From Pogonophryne albipinna (lineage: Eukaryota > Chordata > Actinopteri > Perciformes > Artedidraconidae): 64,000 nt of DNA. The notes below the pieces were generated by a model. That model was not told the DNA's origin and did not search any database. It saw only the letters and a program-made list of their open reading frames with translations. Positions 24,324 to 35,888 of the stretch are shown in pieces. Each line of letters starts with the position of its first letter. Position 1 is the first letter of the stretch. The DNA lies in NCBI GenBank assembly GCA_028583405.1, contig CM053255.1, positions 33,886,611-33,950,610 of the forward strand. Reading direction: 5' to 3'. The translations under genes were made by a program, and so were the position numbers.

Positions 24324-25020
24324 GACAGGTCTAATGTTGTGAACAAAATTATCAAGTCAAAGTTATTTTATTTATTTTATCTTATGTACCCCATTTTATT
24401 TAATAATTAATCTTGAATGACTAATAACTTTAAAGAAGGCAACAATGTGGATAAGGTGAATACTTATCCAAAGTGTGTGTGTGTGTGTGTGTGTAGCTTG
24501 TCTGCCCAATTTGTTGCTTAGACTGAACTCGAAGGAAGCTCGACTGGAGAATTTAAAATACATCAAAAACAACTGTACATTAATTAAATACATTTGACAT
24601 TTAGCTTGAGCTGGGTTCAATACTTTCTTTATGGTATTTAAATTGGGCTCAAGTAGAACCCCTACATGGATTTGGCTTGCAACACAAAGTGATACTGATT
24701 TCTGTCTGTTAGGATTTGGAAGTCTCATGATTTAAAGTGTGGGCCTGTGAAGGAGAGGCTCCTGGAAAACAACATACATTTTTTAACTGTAATTACTTAT
24801 TTTAAAGAGATTGCAACATTATACTTTTTAAAGAATTGCTCAAATCATTTAACACATTTATTATACACACAATAAAAACTTCAACAAATATATTGATCCT
24901 GGCTTAACCAGCTACCTTTACTCTTTTGTTCATAAGCTTGGTTTCTAACTATTAGAATTTTAGTAATGTCTGGAGACCAATTGGTTGATACGAGAAATAA
25001 TTTGAAGCAGTTTAATAAAG
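24324..25020. other. Unassigned intronic sequence
   Basis: It holds a short (GT)n run at about 24474-24495. No exon is recognised. Confidence 0.4.
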
Positions 25021-25905
25021 AATCCATCCATCTTCTCCCGCTTATCCGTGGTCGGGTCGCGGGGGTAGCAGTTCCAGCAGAGAGCCCCAAACTTTCTTTT
25101 CCCTGGCCACATCAACCAGCTCTGACTGGGGGATCCCAAGGCGCTCCCAGGCCAGCGAAGCGATATAATCCCTCCACCTGGTCCTAGGTCTACCCTTTGG
25201 TCTCAACCCAGCTGGACGTGCCTGGAACACCTCCCTAGGGAGGCGCCTAGGTGGCATCCTAACTAGGTGCCCGAACCACCTCAACTGGCTCCTTTCGACG
25301 CGAAGGAGGAGCGGTTCAACTCCGAGTCCCTCCCGGATGACTGAACTTCTCACCTTATCCCTAAGGGAGACACCAGCCACCCTGCGGAGAAAACCCATCT
25401 CGACCGCTTGTATCCGCGATCTCGTTCTTTCGGTCATGACCCATCCTTCATGACCATAGGTGAGGGTAGGAACGAAAATGGCCCGGTAGACAGAGAGCTT
25501 TGCCTTCTGGCTCAGCTCCCTTTTCGTCACAACGGTGCGGTAAAGCGACTGCAGTACCGCTCCCGCTGCTCCGATTCTCCAGCCCATCTCACGCTCCATT
25601 GTTCCCTCACTCGAGAACAAGACCCCGAGATACTTGAACTCCTTCACTTGGGGTAAGGACTCATTCCCTACTTGGAGTGGACAGTCCATCGGTTTCCTGC
25701 TGAGAACCATGGCCTCAGATTTGGAGGTGCTGATCCTCATCCCAGCCGCTTCACACTCGGTTGCGAACCGATCCAGTGAGTGCTGAAGGTCGCAGACCGA
25801 TGAAGCCATTAGAACCACATTATCTGCAAAAAGCAGTGGTGCAATCCTTAGTCCACCGAACTGCAGACCCCCTCCCCCACGACTACGCCTCGAAATCCGA
25901 TCCAT
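25021..25905 (-). mobile_element. Rex3-like LINE, strongly 5'-truncated
   Basis: On the - strand it ends in the AGATGGATGGATT-type tail (25034-25021). Closely related to 5956-7247 over the shared part but starting much later, within the reverse-transcriptase palm. Confidence 0.8.
25042..25905 (-). pseudogene. Rex3-like reverse transcriptase fragment with altered catalytic box
   Basis: 287 residues from MDRISRRSRGGGGLQFGG to the same LLPPRPDHG end as the copy at 5964-7220. The catalytic box reads LLFADNVVLMA, so the second Asp of FADD is Asn. That change alone should abolish polymerase activity. Otherwise the frame is open, which suggests a fairly recent insertion. No endonuclease is present. 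Confidence 0.85.
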
Positions 25906-26342
25906 GTAATAAAGAATGTTAAACTATGCTTAAAACTGTAATTGAACTTCAACTTATATTAATTATCTGATTCCAGTGGCCAGTTGGAATAGATAATCAA
26001 CAAAGTTTCCATTTTGCAGCAACAGAGCAAAAATGTTTCTACAATAATTAATATTATGTCTGAGTCTAGTTCTGTCTTATCAACTTTGTTTCGGAATGTG
26101 TTCAATACTTAACGTTTTTTTCATTATTACCATACAATACATAGATTAAGAATAAATGAAACCAATAATACAACATTGACCTAAAAGAGCAGACAGATTT
26201 TGCAACCTTGATCTCCTCAGGCAGGTTGTTTACGACCAGCTGTGATGCCTCTGAGGGTCTCAGGGTGCAGGACGGGGCATAGGGTTTATACAAGGTCACA
26301 AACATATCTTAACATAACAGCAATACAATTTAAAATGTATTC
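25906..26342. other. Unassigned intronic sequence
   Basis: No exon or recognisable element. Confidence 0.4.
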
Positions 26343-26346
26343 TTAA

Positions 26347-26794
26347 CACTAGAACCGCCATCGGGTCAATTTGACCCACAGCTGTTTTTTTATTGTATGT
26401 AACTTTCTTTCAATAAAATATTGATTACCGGTGGTTTTAAAAACATTTTGGCGAATGGTTAGGTGGCGTGACAGTCTGTAGTGAAGGAGCGCGCTCCCGC
26501 TCACGGGAGACTGCTCACGCTGCACTCCGCAGCAAACAGCTGATTGCTTTTCACCCAACAGTGTGTCTAAATAGTGCTTCCGGGCCAGCGAGCCATTTAT
26601 AATGTCGGGCCCTGTACATCATATGAAATGCTGAGAGTCCACAGATTCTATTGGTATACGTTTCATCCCTGTGCGATCAAAACTCACTGTTCAATAAAAG
26701 AACATTTTACCTTGAAAATCAATGCATTCTAATAGCGGGTCAATTTGACCCGGTGGCGGTTTTAGGTATACAAAAACCTCTGGTGGTTCTAGTG
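26347..26794. mobile_element. TTAA-target element E containing a fragment of element B
   Basis: Ends CACTAGAACCGCCA and TGGTGGTTCTAGTG, flanked by TTAA (26343-26346 and 26795-26798). The palindrome GGGTCAATTTGACCC sits just inside both ends. TTAA targets point to piggyBac or Kolobok. Positions 26425-26612 match, in reverse, 19440-19785 of element B, ending in AATGTCGGGCCCTG, so a B-type copy with a deletion lies inside. Confidence 0.75.
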
Positions 26795-26798
26795 TTAA

Positions 26799-27475
26799 AG
26801 CAATATAATCTTATTTTCTTTTTACACCTACAGCGCACACCCTGAACAGTGTGCTTCTTGTTTACATTTTCCTCTGCACACTCAGATGCAGGACAAAAAA
26901 CAATCTTTTGCTATTTATTTTCATTTTGCAGCACATTTATACGACCAGAATTTTGCTTTACATCTTTATATTATTTATTTTTCTCAAGTCATTTACTTTT
27001 GGTGAGTTAACTAAAGTTTAGTTTATTTTACCCTGGCTGTGGACTGATTCATTATTAGGTGTTACAAAACATACACAAGACGACGGTTAGACAAACCAAT
27101 ATAGACCCCCGATACAAACAATTAGACAAACAAACATGAACTCGTAAAAAACGCCAGCGCGCCAGCAAAGCTCATCCAGCTCAATTTAGTCCGAATGAAG
27201 AGGTTTCAGAGGGGGTAGGGAATTATCTTATCTGTTTAAGTGGGCGCCTTGAGTCGCGCGTCCACCCTTGTATACAAGTCCTTAGATCGGTGCCTGATGA
27301 CCGTCCAAGAGCGATAACTAGCTTATCCTCTTGCGAAACCACTACGCTATTCTAGTGGTGCTATGCCCCCCCGATCAGGAGGGCATAGACTTTTTTTCTC
27401 TACCCTTTCTCTCCAACAACAAACACAGTTAGTGTAGTCCTCCACGGATCAGCCTATACACTCGCTATCATGTTC
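26799..27475. other. Unassigned; possibly internal sequence of the LTR element
   Basis: The part next to 27476 is continuous, across the hAT at 27484-28283, with the sequence that follows the primer-binding site. No gag or pol frame is recognised. Confidence 0.35.
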
Positions 27476-27483
27476 ATTACAAC

Positions 27484-28283
27484 TAGGGATGTCCCGATCA
27501 CATTTTTTTGCTCCCGATCCGATTCCGATCATTTGATTTTGACAATCTGCCGATACCGATTTTTCCCGATCCGATCTTTATGCAATGCATTAAGAGAAAA
27601 AAAAGGTAACAGATAACGGCTGGTCATCCAACGCGATGAGTTCAGCTATCTTGGCTGTTATTTCTTTGGCCTTTTCACTGTTCTGGGGCAGTTTCTCTTT
27701 CCTTTTAAAAGTCTCTGAAAGTGTCGGTTGTTTCAGTGCCGTGTGGCCGCTGTGTACTCGTCCTGTTGTTGTTGGTGTTTGTTTCTCAGGTGGCGTATTA
27801 GATTGGTCGTGTTGAACGTAGCTCTGTTCTTTCCACCACGCGGAACCTCCGCCTTGCAAACATTGCATCTGGCTGTTACACTGCCTTCGCTTTCAATTTT
27901 ATAATACTTCCAAACTCCTGACATTTTCTCTGTCCCGAGTCCCGAGTCACCAGCTGAACGTAGCCTCTCGTTAGCTTACTGCTACTATTAGACACTGCGC
28001 CCACTCTGTTGCCAGCTTTGAGAGAAATAAGTACCCAGGTCTGAAAACAAGCCCAAAAGAAGCAACACATACATGATGTTGTGTAATTTCAAACCAAAAC
28101 TAAGGCCTCAGGATGACTTTAAGACGTGAACATGGTCATTTTTGTTTTGTAACATTAAATAAATAAAAAAATATATATAAAAAAAAAAAAAATCCCGATC
28201 CCCGATTTTTTTTCTCCCGATCTTTTGAAAATCACGGGATCGGCTCCGATCCCCGATCACGTGATCGGATCGGGACATCTCTA
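27484..28283 (-). mobile_element. hAT element keeping a BED-finger exon (second family)
   Basis: Left TAGGGATGTCCCGATCA, right TCGGATCGGGACATCTCTA. Perfect 8-bp duplication ATTACAAC at 27476-27483 and 28284-28291. It is 800 bp long. The fragment at 2165-2286 belongs to the same family. Confidence 0.93.
27733..27924 (-). pseudogene. BED zinc finger of a hAT transposase
   Basis: MSGVWKYYKIESEG leads into ARCNVCKAEVPRGGKNRATF and NLIRHLRNKHQQQ: a complete BED pattern C-x2-C then H-x4-H. The frame then breaks. An overlapping frame (27590-27868) continues with LKQPTLSETFKRKEKLP, a segment that often follows BED fingers in hAT proteins, so there is one frameshift. No catalytic domain is present. 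Confidence 0.8.
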
Positions 28284-28291
28284 ATTACAAC

Positions 28292-29029
28292 GATGAAACA
28301 AAGTCTTGCTCTACACTCGCATGCCACTGCCCACCCGTGATCAATTGGCCTATAATTTTATGTATGCACCCCGGACCGGCACCAGTTCCTCCAGCATGTA
28401 GGGAACTGTGGCGCATCAGGTAATGCACGCACCTCGCGCTGCCCCGTTTTACCAGCACGTAGAAAACGGTCACAAACAACGAGTGTGCATTTTGACCATT
28501 CTCCTTTTTAATATGGCGGTGGCGTGAGTTAAAGCCGTAGGCACAGACTTTCTCCCTCTCAGTTCGCACTGCACCAGCAAAACTGATACGGGGAGGTATT
28601 TACACACACACCCCGCGCTGCAGCTGGAGCCGTGTTTATAGAGGCGATATGGTGATTTCCCTGGCTGCTTATTCTCAACAGCTAGTGTTGGCCGCTGAAA
28701 GCCCCAAAATTCGGCGATTTGTTCAATACAAATCTTTACATTGCTTTCATACAGAAGCTCTACTTTACTGATGCCTTTCTTTAAGGTTTCTCCAAACATG
28801 AGCTGTGTATGCTTGTATGGCACTTCTGTCCTGAGCAGCATACACAGAGGAAATCAGCCAGACACTGATTTCCTGGGTTTACTAGCCCCAAATGTTCAAT
28901 AACCAAAAACGAAACACAACCGCTCAGTTTCACAGGTAATTGTAGGATACTGTCAATCACAGATTCTGGTAAGGCAATGTCCAAATGTGGATTTGAAATT
29001 ACACTTACCAGTTCTGAAGATTTGTTGGT
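28292..29029 (-). other. Retroelement leader downstream of the 5' LTR
   Basis: Read on the - strand this follows the primer-binding site, with a possible splice donor (CTGGTAAGTG, about 29010). Open frames of 67-123 residues (28984-28781, 28841-28470) show no gag-like zinc knuckle or other domain I recognise, so I do not name a product. Confidence 0.4.
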
Positions 29030-29047
29030 ATCCTGCCGACAACGCCA
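29030..29047 (-). promoter_or_regulatory. Retroelement primer-binding site, tRNA-Ser type
   Basis: On the - strand TGGCGTTGTCGGCAGGAT starts three bases after the LTR end. Its complement has the form of a tRNA 3' end with CCA, and from memory differs by one base from vertebrate tRNA-Ser(AGA). The position fixes the LTR at 29051 as a 5' LTR. Confidence 0.65.
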
Positions 29048-29050
29048 ATT

Positions 29051-29217
29051 TGTGGGGGAAACTTCTGAAGCAATTGGAGTCAGGACTCAGAGAGACGCGA
29101 GGAGAGCTGGAGCTTTGATGGCAAATACTGACGGTTTATTTGGAGCTTCGGCCGGAGAATTCACAAGACATGTCACGGGCCATGGTTTGACCATGCGGTG
29201 GAGATGCCAGATACATA
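29051..29217 (-). mobile_element. 5' LTR, R/U5 half, cut by a Tc1 insertion
   Basis: Matches 17635-17801 at about 96 percent, including AATAAA at 29140-29135 on the - strand. The match stops at the Tc1 boundary (29218). I could not find the remaining U3 beyond the Tc1 after 30640, so it is lost or very diverged. Confidence 0.75.
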
Positions 29218-30637
29218 CAGTGGGGCAAAAAAGTATTTAGTCAGCCACCAATTGTGCAAGTTCTCCCACTTAAAAAGATGAGAGAGGCCTGTAATTTTCA
29301 TCCTAGGTACACTTCAACTATGAGAGACAGAATGGGGGGAAATAATCCAGGAAATCACATTGTAGGATTTTTAATGAATTAATTGGTAAATTCCTCGGTA
29401 TAATAAATATTTGGTCACCTACAAACTCCACTATGGCCAAGACCAAAGAGCTGTCAAAGGACACCAGAAACAAAATTGTAGACCTGCACCAGGCTGGGAA
29501 GACTGAATCTGCAATAGGTAAGCAGCTTGGTGTGAAGAAATCAACTGTGGGAGCAATTATTAGAAAATGGAAGACATACAAGACCACTGATAATCTCCCT
29601 CGATCTGGGGCTCCACGCAAGATCTCACCCCGTGGGGTCAAAATGATCACAAGCAAAAATCCCAGAACCACACGGGGGGACCTAGTCAATGACCTGCAGA
29701 GAGCTGGGACCAAAGTAACAAAGGCTACCATCAGTAACACACTACGCCAGACGTGTCCCCCTGCTTAAGCCAGTGCATGTCCAGGCCCGTCTGAAGTTTG
29801 CTAGAGAGCATTTAAATGATCCAGAAGAGGATTGGGAGAATGTCATATGGTCAGATGAAACCAAATAGAACTTTTTGGTAAAAACTCAACTAGACGTGTT
29901 TGGAGGAGAAAGAATGCTGAGTTGCATCCAAAGAACACCATACCTACTGTGAAACATGGGGGTGGAAACATAATGCTTTGGGGCTGTTTTTCTGCAAAGG
30001 GACCAGGACGACTGATCCGTGTAAAGGAAAGAATGAATGGGGCCATGTATCGTGAGATTTTGAGTGACAACCTCCTTCCATCAGCAAGGGCATTGAAGAT
30101 GAAACGTGGCTGGGTCTTTCAGCATGACAATGATCCCAAACACACCGCCCGGGCAACGAAGGAGTGGCTTCGTAAGAAGCATTTCAAGGTTCTGGAGTGG
30201 CCTAGCCAGTCTCCAGATCTCAACCCCATAGAAAATCTTTGGATGGAGTTGAAAGTCTGTGTTGCCCAGCAACAGCCCCAAAACATCACTGCTCTAGAGG
30301 AGATCTGCATGGAGGAATGGGCCAAAATACCAGCAACAGTGTGTGAAAACCTTGTGAAGACTTACAGAAAACGTTTGACCTCTGTCATTGCCAACAAAGG
30401 GTATATAACAAAGTATTGAGATGAACTTTTGTTATTGACCAAATACTTATTTTCCACCATAATTTGCAAATAAATTCTTTAAAAATCAGACAATGTGATT
30501 TTCTGGATTTTTTTTTTCTTCTCATTTTGTCTCTCATAGTTGAAGTGTACCTAGGATGAAAATTACAGGCCTCTCATATTTTTAAGTGGGAGAACTTGCA
30601 CAATTGGTAGCTGACTAAATACTTTTTTCCCCCACTG
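29218..30637 (+). mobile_element. Tc1-like element, inactive copy 2
   Basis: CAGTGGGGCAAAAAAGTA at the left and its complement at the right, between TA at 29216-29217 and 30638-30639. It is 1420 bp long, shorter than copy 1 because of internal deletions. It carries a transposase pseudogene on the + strand. Confidence 0.95.
29433..30419 (+). pseudogene. Tc1-like transposase, broken by a frameshift and a stop
   Basis: The N-terminal paired-like helix-turn-helix part is open from [20 protein letters not shown] through [19 protein letters not shown] to 29768, then shifts frame. The next block has SDETK (first catalytic Asp) followed at once by a TAG stop near 29866. The catalytic C-terminal half is open from [15 protein letters not shown] (29922) to the end (NKGYITKY). 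Here the second Asp ([11 protein letters not shown]) and the Glu (DLNPIENLW) of the DD34E triad are intact, unlike copy 1. A full protein would be about 340 residues. Confidence 0.93.
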
Positions 30638-30639
30638 TA

Positions 30640-31510
30640 CATACATACATGGAGTAAAGGGCACCATCACAAAGCTATACTTAACAATAGCAACAACCGT
30701 AATGCTTCAGCATTAAAACACCATAGACTGTAAATATAAGAACACACAGACACTCATCACCAAGGTCACAATATCAATCGATCCAGCAGAGCAATAGCCT
30801 ACAGGCAAAACACAGAAGATCAACAAAATATATGACATCAAATGAACTTACCAAAGCTGAAGTAGACGGTCAACTTCATTCATTTTCTTTCCCTTTTACT
30901 GATTTGAATGGCTATACGCTGCTCTCGCTCGTCTCCTCTTCACAACTACACTTTTCGCGGCACACGTACTTACAGCCAATCAGCTCTGAATTATGAGTTG
31001 ACGTTTTGGTGGGGTTGCCAGCACTTTGCCACACTTGTGATTATTTTTTTGCCGCACACATTGAATACAAAAAGACTCTGAGCAGGCGCAGCGTAGTTTT
31101 TACAGCACCCATTCATTTTGACAGCGAGAGAGAGGGGCTAGATCCACATCGCTCAACACGGCTCAATAGGCACACTGTGGACACTAATTAGAAGAACGTA
31201 GACTAAAACAGCAATGTAGAGACGAATCAGATGACTATACATGATCTTTAAATATATTTTAACATATATTTTATACATATTTTTGGAATTATTATTTTAA
31301 TTCATTTCTGCTGACAGTAGGTGCCCACCTGCCCCTAATGACGAGTCGCCACTGTGTGTATCTCATGTACCGTAGATACTGTTTCACAGCTCTACAGACA
31401 GGCTGCCTGTTTTCACCCTCAAAGGTGATGGGCCATGGTTTCACAGAAAGAATGATGATGACTTTAAGAGCCATGTGGAATGTGACATTCATTTAGAATT
31501 CTGAGTTGAT
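30640..31510. other. Unassigned intronic sequence
   Basis: Follows the Tc1. The short open frame at 31006-31191 has no recognisable domain. Confidence 0.4.
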
Positions 31511-31514
31511 TCCC

Positions 31515-31768
31515 TAATCTCTCTCTCTCTCTCCCCCTCTCTCTCTCCCTCTCTTTCCCTCTCTCACTCTCTCCCTCTCTCACTCTCTCTCTCTCTCCCC
31601 CTCTCTCTCACTCTCTCCCCCTCTCTCCCTCTCTCACTCTCTCTCTCCCCCTCTCTCTCTCCCTCTCCCTCCCTCTCTCTCTCTCTCTCCCCCTCTCTCC
31701 CTCTCTCTCCCTCTCTCTCTCTCCCCCTCGCTCCCTCTCTCTCGCTCTCTCCCCCTCTCTCTCTCTTT
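31515..31768 (+). repeat. Long CT-rich pyrimidine tract at the gna13 exon 3 acceptor
   Basis: About 250 bases almost wholly of CTCTCT, CCCTCT and CCCCCT variants, ending in CTCTCTTTCAG at the acceptor of the 51-bp exon. The purine strand is the A/G-rich one. It acts as an extreme polypyrimidine tract and is length-unstable sequence. Confidence 0.95.
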
Positions 31769-31771
31769 CAG

Positions 31772-31822
31772 GGCGAGTCAGTCAAGTATTTCCTGGACAA
31801 TTTGGAAAAGCTTGGAAAGTCG
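31772..31822 (+). CDS. gna13: G-protein alpha-13 subunit, coding exon 3 (51 bp)
   Basis: The exon encodes 17 residues, GESVKYFLDNLEKLGKS, the linker region at the end of the helical domain. Acceptor CTTTCAG, donor TCG/GTAAGT; both sides are phase 0, so skipping it would keep the reading frame. The same short exon exists in mammalian GNA13 as I recall, which supports the call. It lies 19.9 kb downstream of exon 2 and follows a 250-bp pyrimidine tract. Confidence 0.93.
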
Positions 31823-33429
31823 GTAAGTTCCACCCACACTACAGAGGCTCTGCTCACCACTGAGCCCAGTAGGCAGGGGGTGTGAGAAAGAGAAGTGAAT
31901 ATGTGCCTGTCAGTATAATAATTCATCCTAAAGCCTGCTGAAATAAATCAGGAACCGATTATTAACCAACTGCTAATATTTCCACGGAGCAATATAGAAA
32001 CAATAAAGATGTGTTCACTGTTCATGTCCCGTTCCAACAGCCCATGGCGGAGGAATACAAGTTTCACCCTCTGCATCACTATAGGCGTATACAGCTAGAA
32101 ATGGGACATGTCTTTAATGACTTGGTGGGCTCTGACAGAACATTTGATTTGGCATGAAGAGAAGGACACTATAATCACTTTCAAAACTACAAATTGCAAA
32201 GGTACAAGTCTAATTGTAAGTTTTAATTTTTATCCTTGATGGACACATTCTGCACCTTGGAGAGGAGAGAGCAGATCATTATTTCCGTTCGAAAAGATAA
32301 TCCTTAGTGTTGTTTACACATTTACATTTAATATAAACCCACATTTGTAAATGATCTGAGGGCAAAAGAAACAGCCGATGGATCCTTCCTGCCTCTGAGG
32401 CAGCTGTTCCCAAGCTAAAACCAAAGCCAATATCAATTAATTTATTAGCCAGTTATTTCTATACTCAATAAGAAAACAAGAGGATGATGTTTAACTGCAT
32501 TGTCTTTGATTGATGATCATTTGGAGAATTCTCTCTTACACACACACAAACAGCAGGCAAACACAAATACATGAGAAATGCCTAAACAATGAAGCAGCAC
32601 CGTACTGTATCAAAATACACAGCTATGCTACTATCACAGCTACAATGAGCGGATAAAGATAGCTATTGCTCTATATACTACAAGCTAACCGCACATGATT
32701 AAGTGAAGACAGGAAGCCACCAACACGTCCCTGCTATAAAAACACATGCTTGCTGAACTCACAGCACCTACAGACAAATAGTCCCCAGACATCAGCCTAC
32801 AGAAAGAGCTGCTCTCGGGCACAGAAAGTCAGGAATTATTAAAGGCGAACTCAACCTGTAAACTGAGTGGGGCAAAAGCAGTGCTTCATTATCCCTTGGT
32901 CTAAAAAATGTAATGTCCCTGCAGGTATAATAGCCCCCTTAGATATACTCTGAGTTCCTCTTGTTCTAAATATTATTTGTTTAACAGGAACATGTAGTCT
33001 TGGGTTTGAAACCCAACACGGTTCTGATGAACCTGTCATTAGTTTTTTGGTGTTTTCCAAAACTGAAATCATATCCATTATTTGTGCGTGTGTTTTGAGT
33101 GTAGGCACGCACACACTGGCTAAAGCTGTGTCAGCAAAGGGTCGGAACCTCTGGAATGTTATGAATTCAGATCTGGTGTAGCCAGAGCACACTGACAAAC
33201 ACACACGGTCAACACAGGATTGGAAAAAAATGTCAATCATTTTTTATCCAACATATTTAAGATGCACTTGGCGGATTTTCCTGTGATCAGGTTATCTCAG
33301 GAACTCCAAGTATTACTGTAAATACTGCACCAACGTCTACTTGGACTCACAGATTAAGCTGATTAAGATTTTGTGGTCAAAGTACAGAACACATTTTTGC
33401 CAAAGCTCAAGATTTGAAATGCTAATTAT
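31823..33429. other. gna13 intron 3, unassigned part
   Basis: No exon or clear repeat is seen. The 129-residue open frame at 32851-33240 (-) has no domain features. Confidence 0.45.
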
Positions 33430-34258
33430 TAGGGATGCACGATATTGTTTTTTTGAAACCGATAACTTCCTGCTTCTCAAGACCGATACCGATAACCGAT
33501 AATAATATAATATATATATATGAAATGTACCTGTAGTTTTTGAACACCTGGTGGTAAAAAAAAGACTAGTAGTGAGCAAATGACATGAGCATTACTACTA
33601 TGAACAAAACAAAGCCAAGAACAGTTTTGACTCTTCAAAGTGACCATATTTATTTTCCCAAATAAAGTTCTTGGCTTTTTCAAAAGCCTCGTCGATAGGT
33701 AAAAGCCCCGGGGCCTTTGCAGCTGGCTTTGGATTCGCCGCTAGTTTAGCAGCGCAGGCGTCTTCGTACGCTTTTAACACACCATCGTAGCGATGGCGAT
33801 GTTTCAGGTGACTAATCAGGTTGGAAGTATTATAGCTCGTTGCCTTTTTCCCTCCTCGTGGAACTTCTGCATTTCATTTGTTAATACAAATAGCAAGCAA
33901 ACTATCTAACTCTGAAACTTTGAAATAGTCCCATACTACCGACGACATGTTTGTTTACTGTCCTGGCTTCACGGCCGCACACCATTTACGTCACAGCCAG
34001 GCATGAGTTAGGGAGCACTGGATTTGTGAAAAACTCCCCTCTTCCTAAACCACTAATACCACAGTACTGGCAAAACGGGAGGAGCCGAGTGAAAAACAAG
34101 CGCCCCTCATCCCAATCCACCCACACCGCAGTGTTTTTTTCTTTTTTTTTACCCAAAAAATATATTGTATATTATCGGGGCTATTAATACTTTTATCGGG
34201 TTTATCGGGATGACGTCATAATTCCTAATATCGGACCGATAATTATCGTGCACCACTA
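33430..34258 (-). mobile_element. hAT element keeping a BED-finger exon, copy 2
   Basis: Same termini as 22337-23188 (TAGGGATGCACGATATTG ... ATTATCGTGCACCACTA) and near-identical throughout. The 8-bp duplication is CTAATTAT / ATAATTAT (33422-33429 and 34259-34266), one change. The BED exon (about 33947-33598, - strand) has a TGC to TGA change that turns a zinc-binding Cys into a stop, so it is dead here. Confidence 0.9.
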
Positions 34259-34336
34259 ATAATTATTCACATTTTACTTGAATGTCTCATGGAAAACATT
34301 ATGAAATGATGGCATTTCCGACGGACATGAATGTAA

Positions 34337-34353
34337 CACACACACACACACAC

Positions 34354-34394
<41 letters not shown>
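34337..34394. repeat. (CA)n and (CT)n microsatellites
   Basis: Two adjoining short arrays in gna13 intron 3, joined by an ACCCTCT step. Confidence 0.9.
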
Positions 34395-34396
<2 letters not shown>

Positions 34397-34763
34397 AAGC
34401 CCCACTCTTGTTTATGCTCTGTGGTATTTGAGGAATGCAGTGTTGGACAGGGATGTCCCCAAGGCAGCAGCATGGGAAGTGTGTACTTGGTTTATCGGGA
34501 ACAAAAAGATCTGTACTCCTCTTAACTCTGATTTAGTTTACGTGTTTCGGTGTGTTTTACAAAAAAAAAAGGAAAGATCATTTACTGACAATGTGCTCTA
34601 AATGAGAAAAATATGCCTCTATTTACAGTTGTCAAAATTGAAACCCTAAAATACACCAAAACAGCTCATTGAATGTGGGACCTTTTACACAAGTTTTTGC
34701 AATTTTCTTGCAGTTTTCATCCAAGGTCTGTCCAAAACAATAACACTGATCATCTGCTTGCAG

Positions 34764-34964
34764 GATTACCTCCCCAGCCAGCAGGACATCCTCCTGGCCA
34801 GAAAGCCCACTAAAGGCATCCACGAGTACGACTTTGAGATCAAGAACGTGCCCTTCAAGATGGTGGACGTGGGGGGGCAGCGCTCTGAGAGGCGGCGCTG
34901 GTTTGAATGCTTTGACTCGGTCACCTCCATCCTCTTCCTCGTTTCCTCCTCTGAATATGACCAG
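34764..34964 (+). CDS. gna13: G-protein alpha-13 subunit, coding exon 4 (switch regions)
   Basis: 67 codons, phase 0 at both ends, from [18 protein letters not shown] to [10 protein letters not shown]. It holds switch I with the catalytic Arg (LLAR) and Mg-binding Thr (PTKG), and switch II with the DVGGQ box including the catalytic Gln, followed by [11 protein letters not shown]. All residues needed for GTP hydrolysis are present. Acceptor GCTTGCAG, donor CAG/GTGAGG. In human GNA13, as I recall, this and the next exon are one continuous exon, so the donor here marks an additional intron. Confidence 0.95.

Positions 34965-35888
<924 letters not shown>

Noticed and set aside
28470..28984. Retroviral gag product after the primer-binding site
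   Set aside because: Frames are short and lack a zinc knuckle or other recognisable gag feature, so no product is named.
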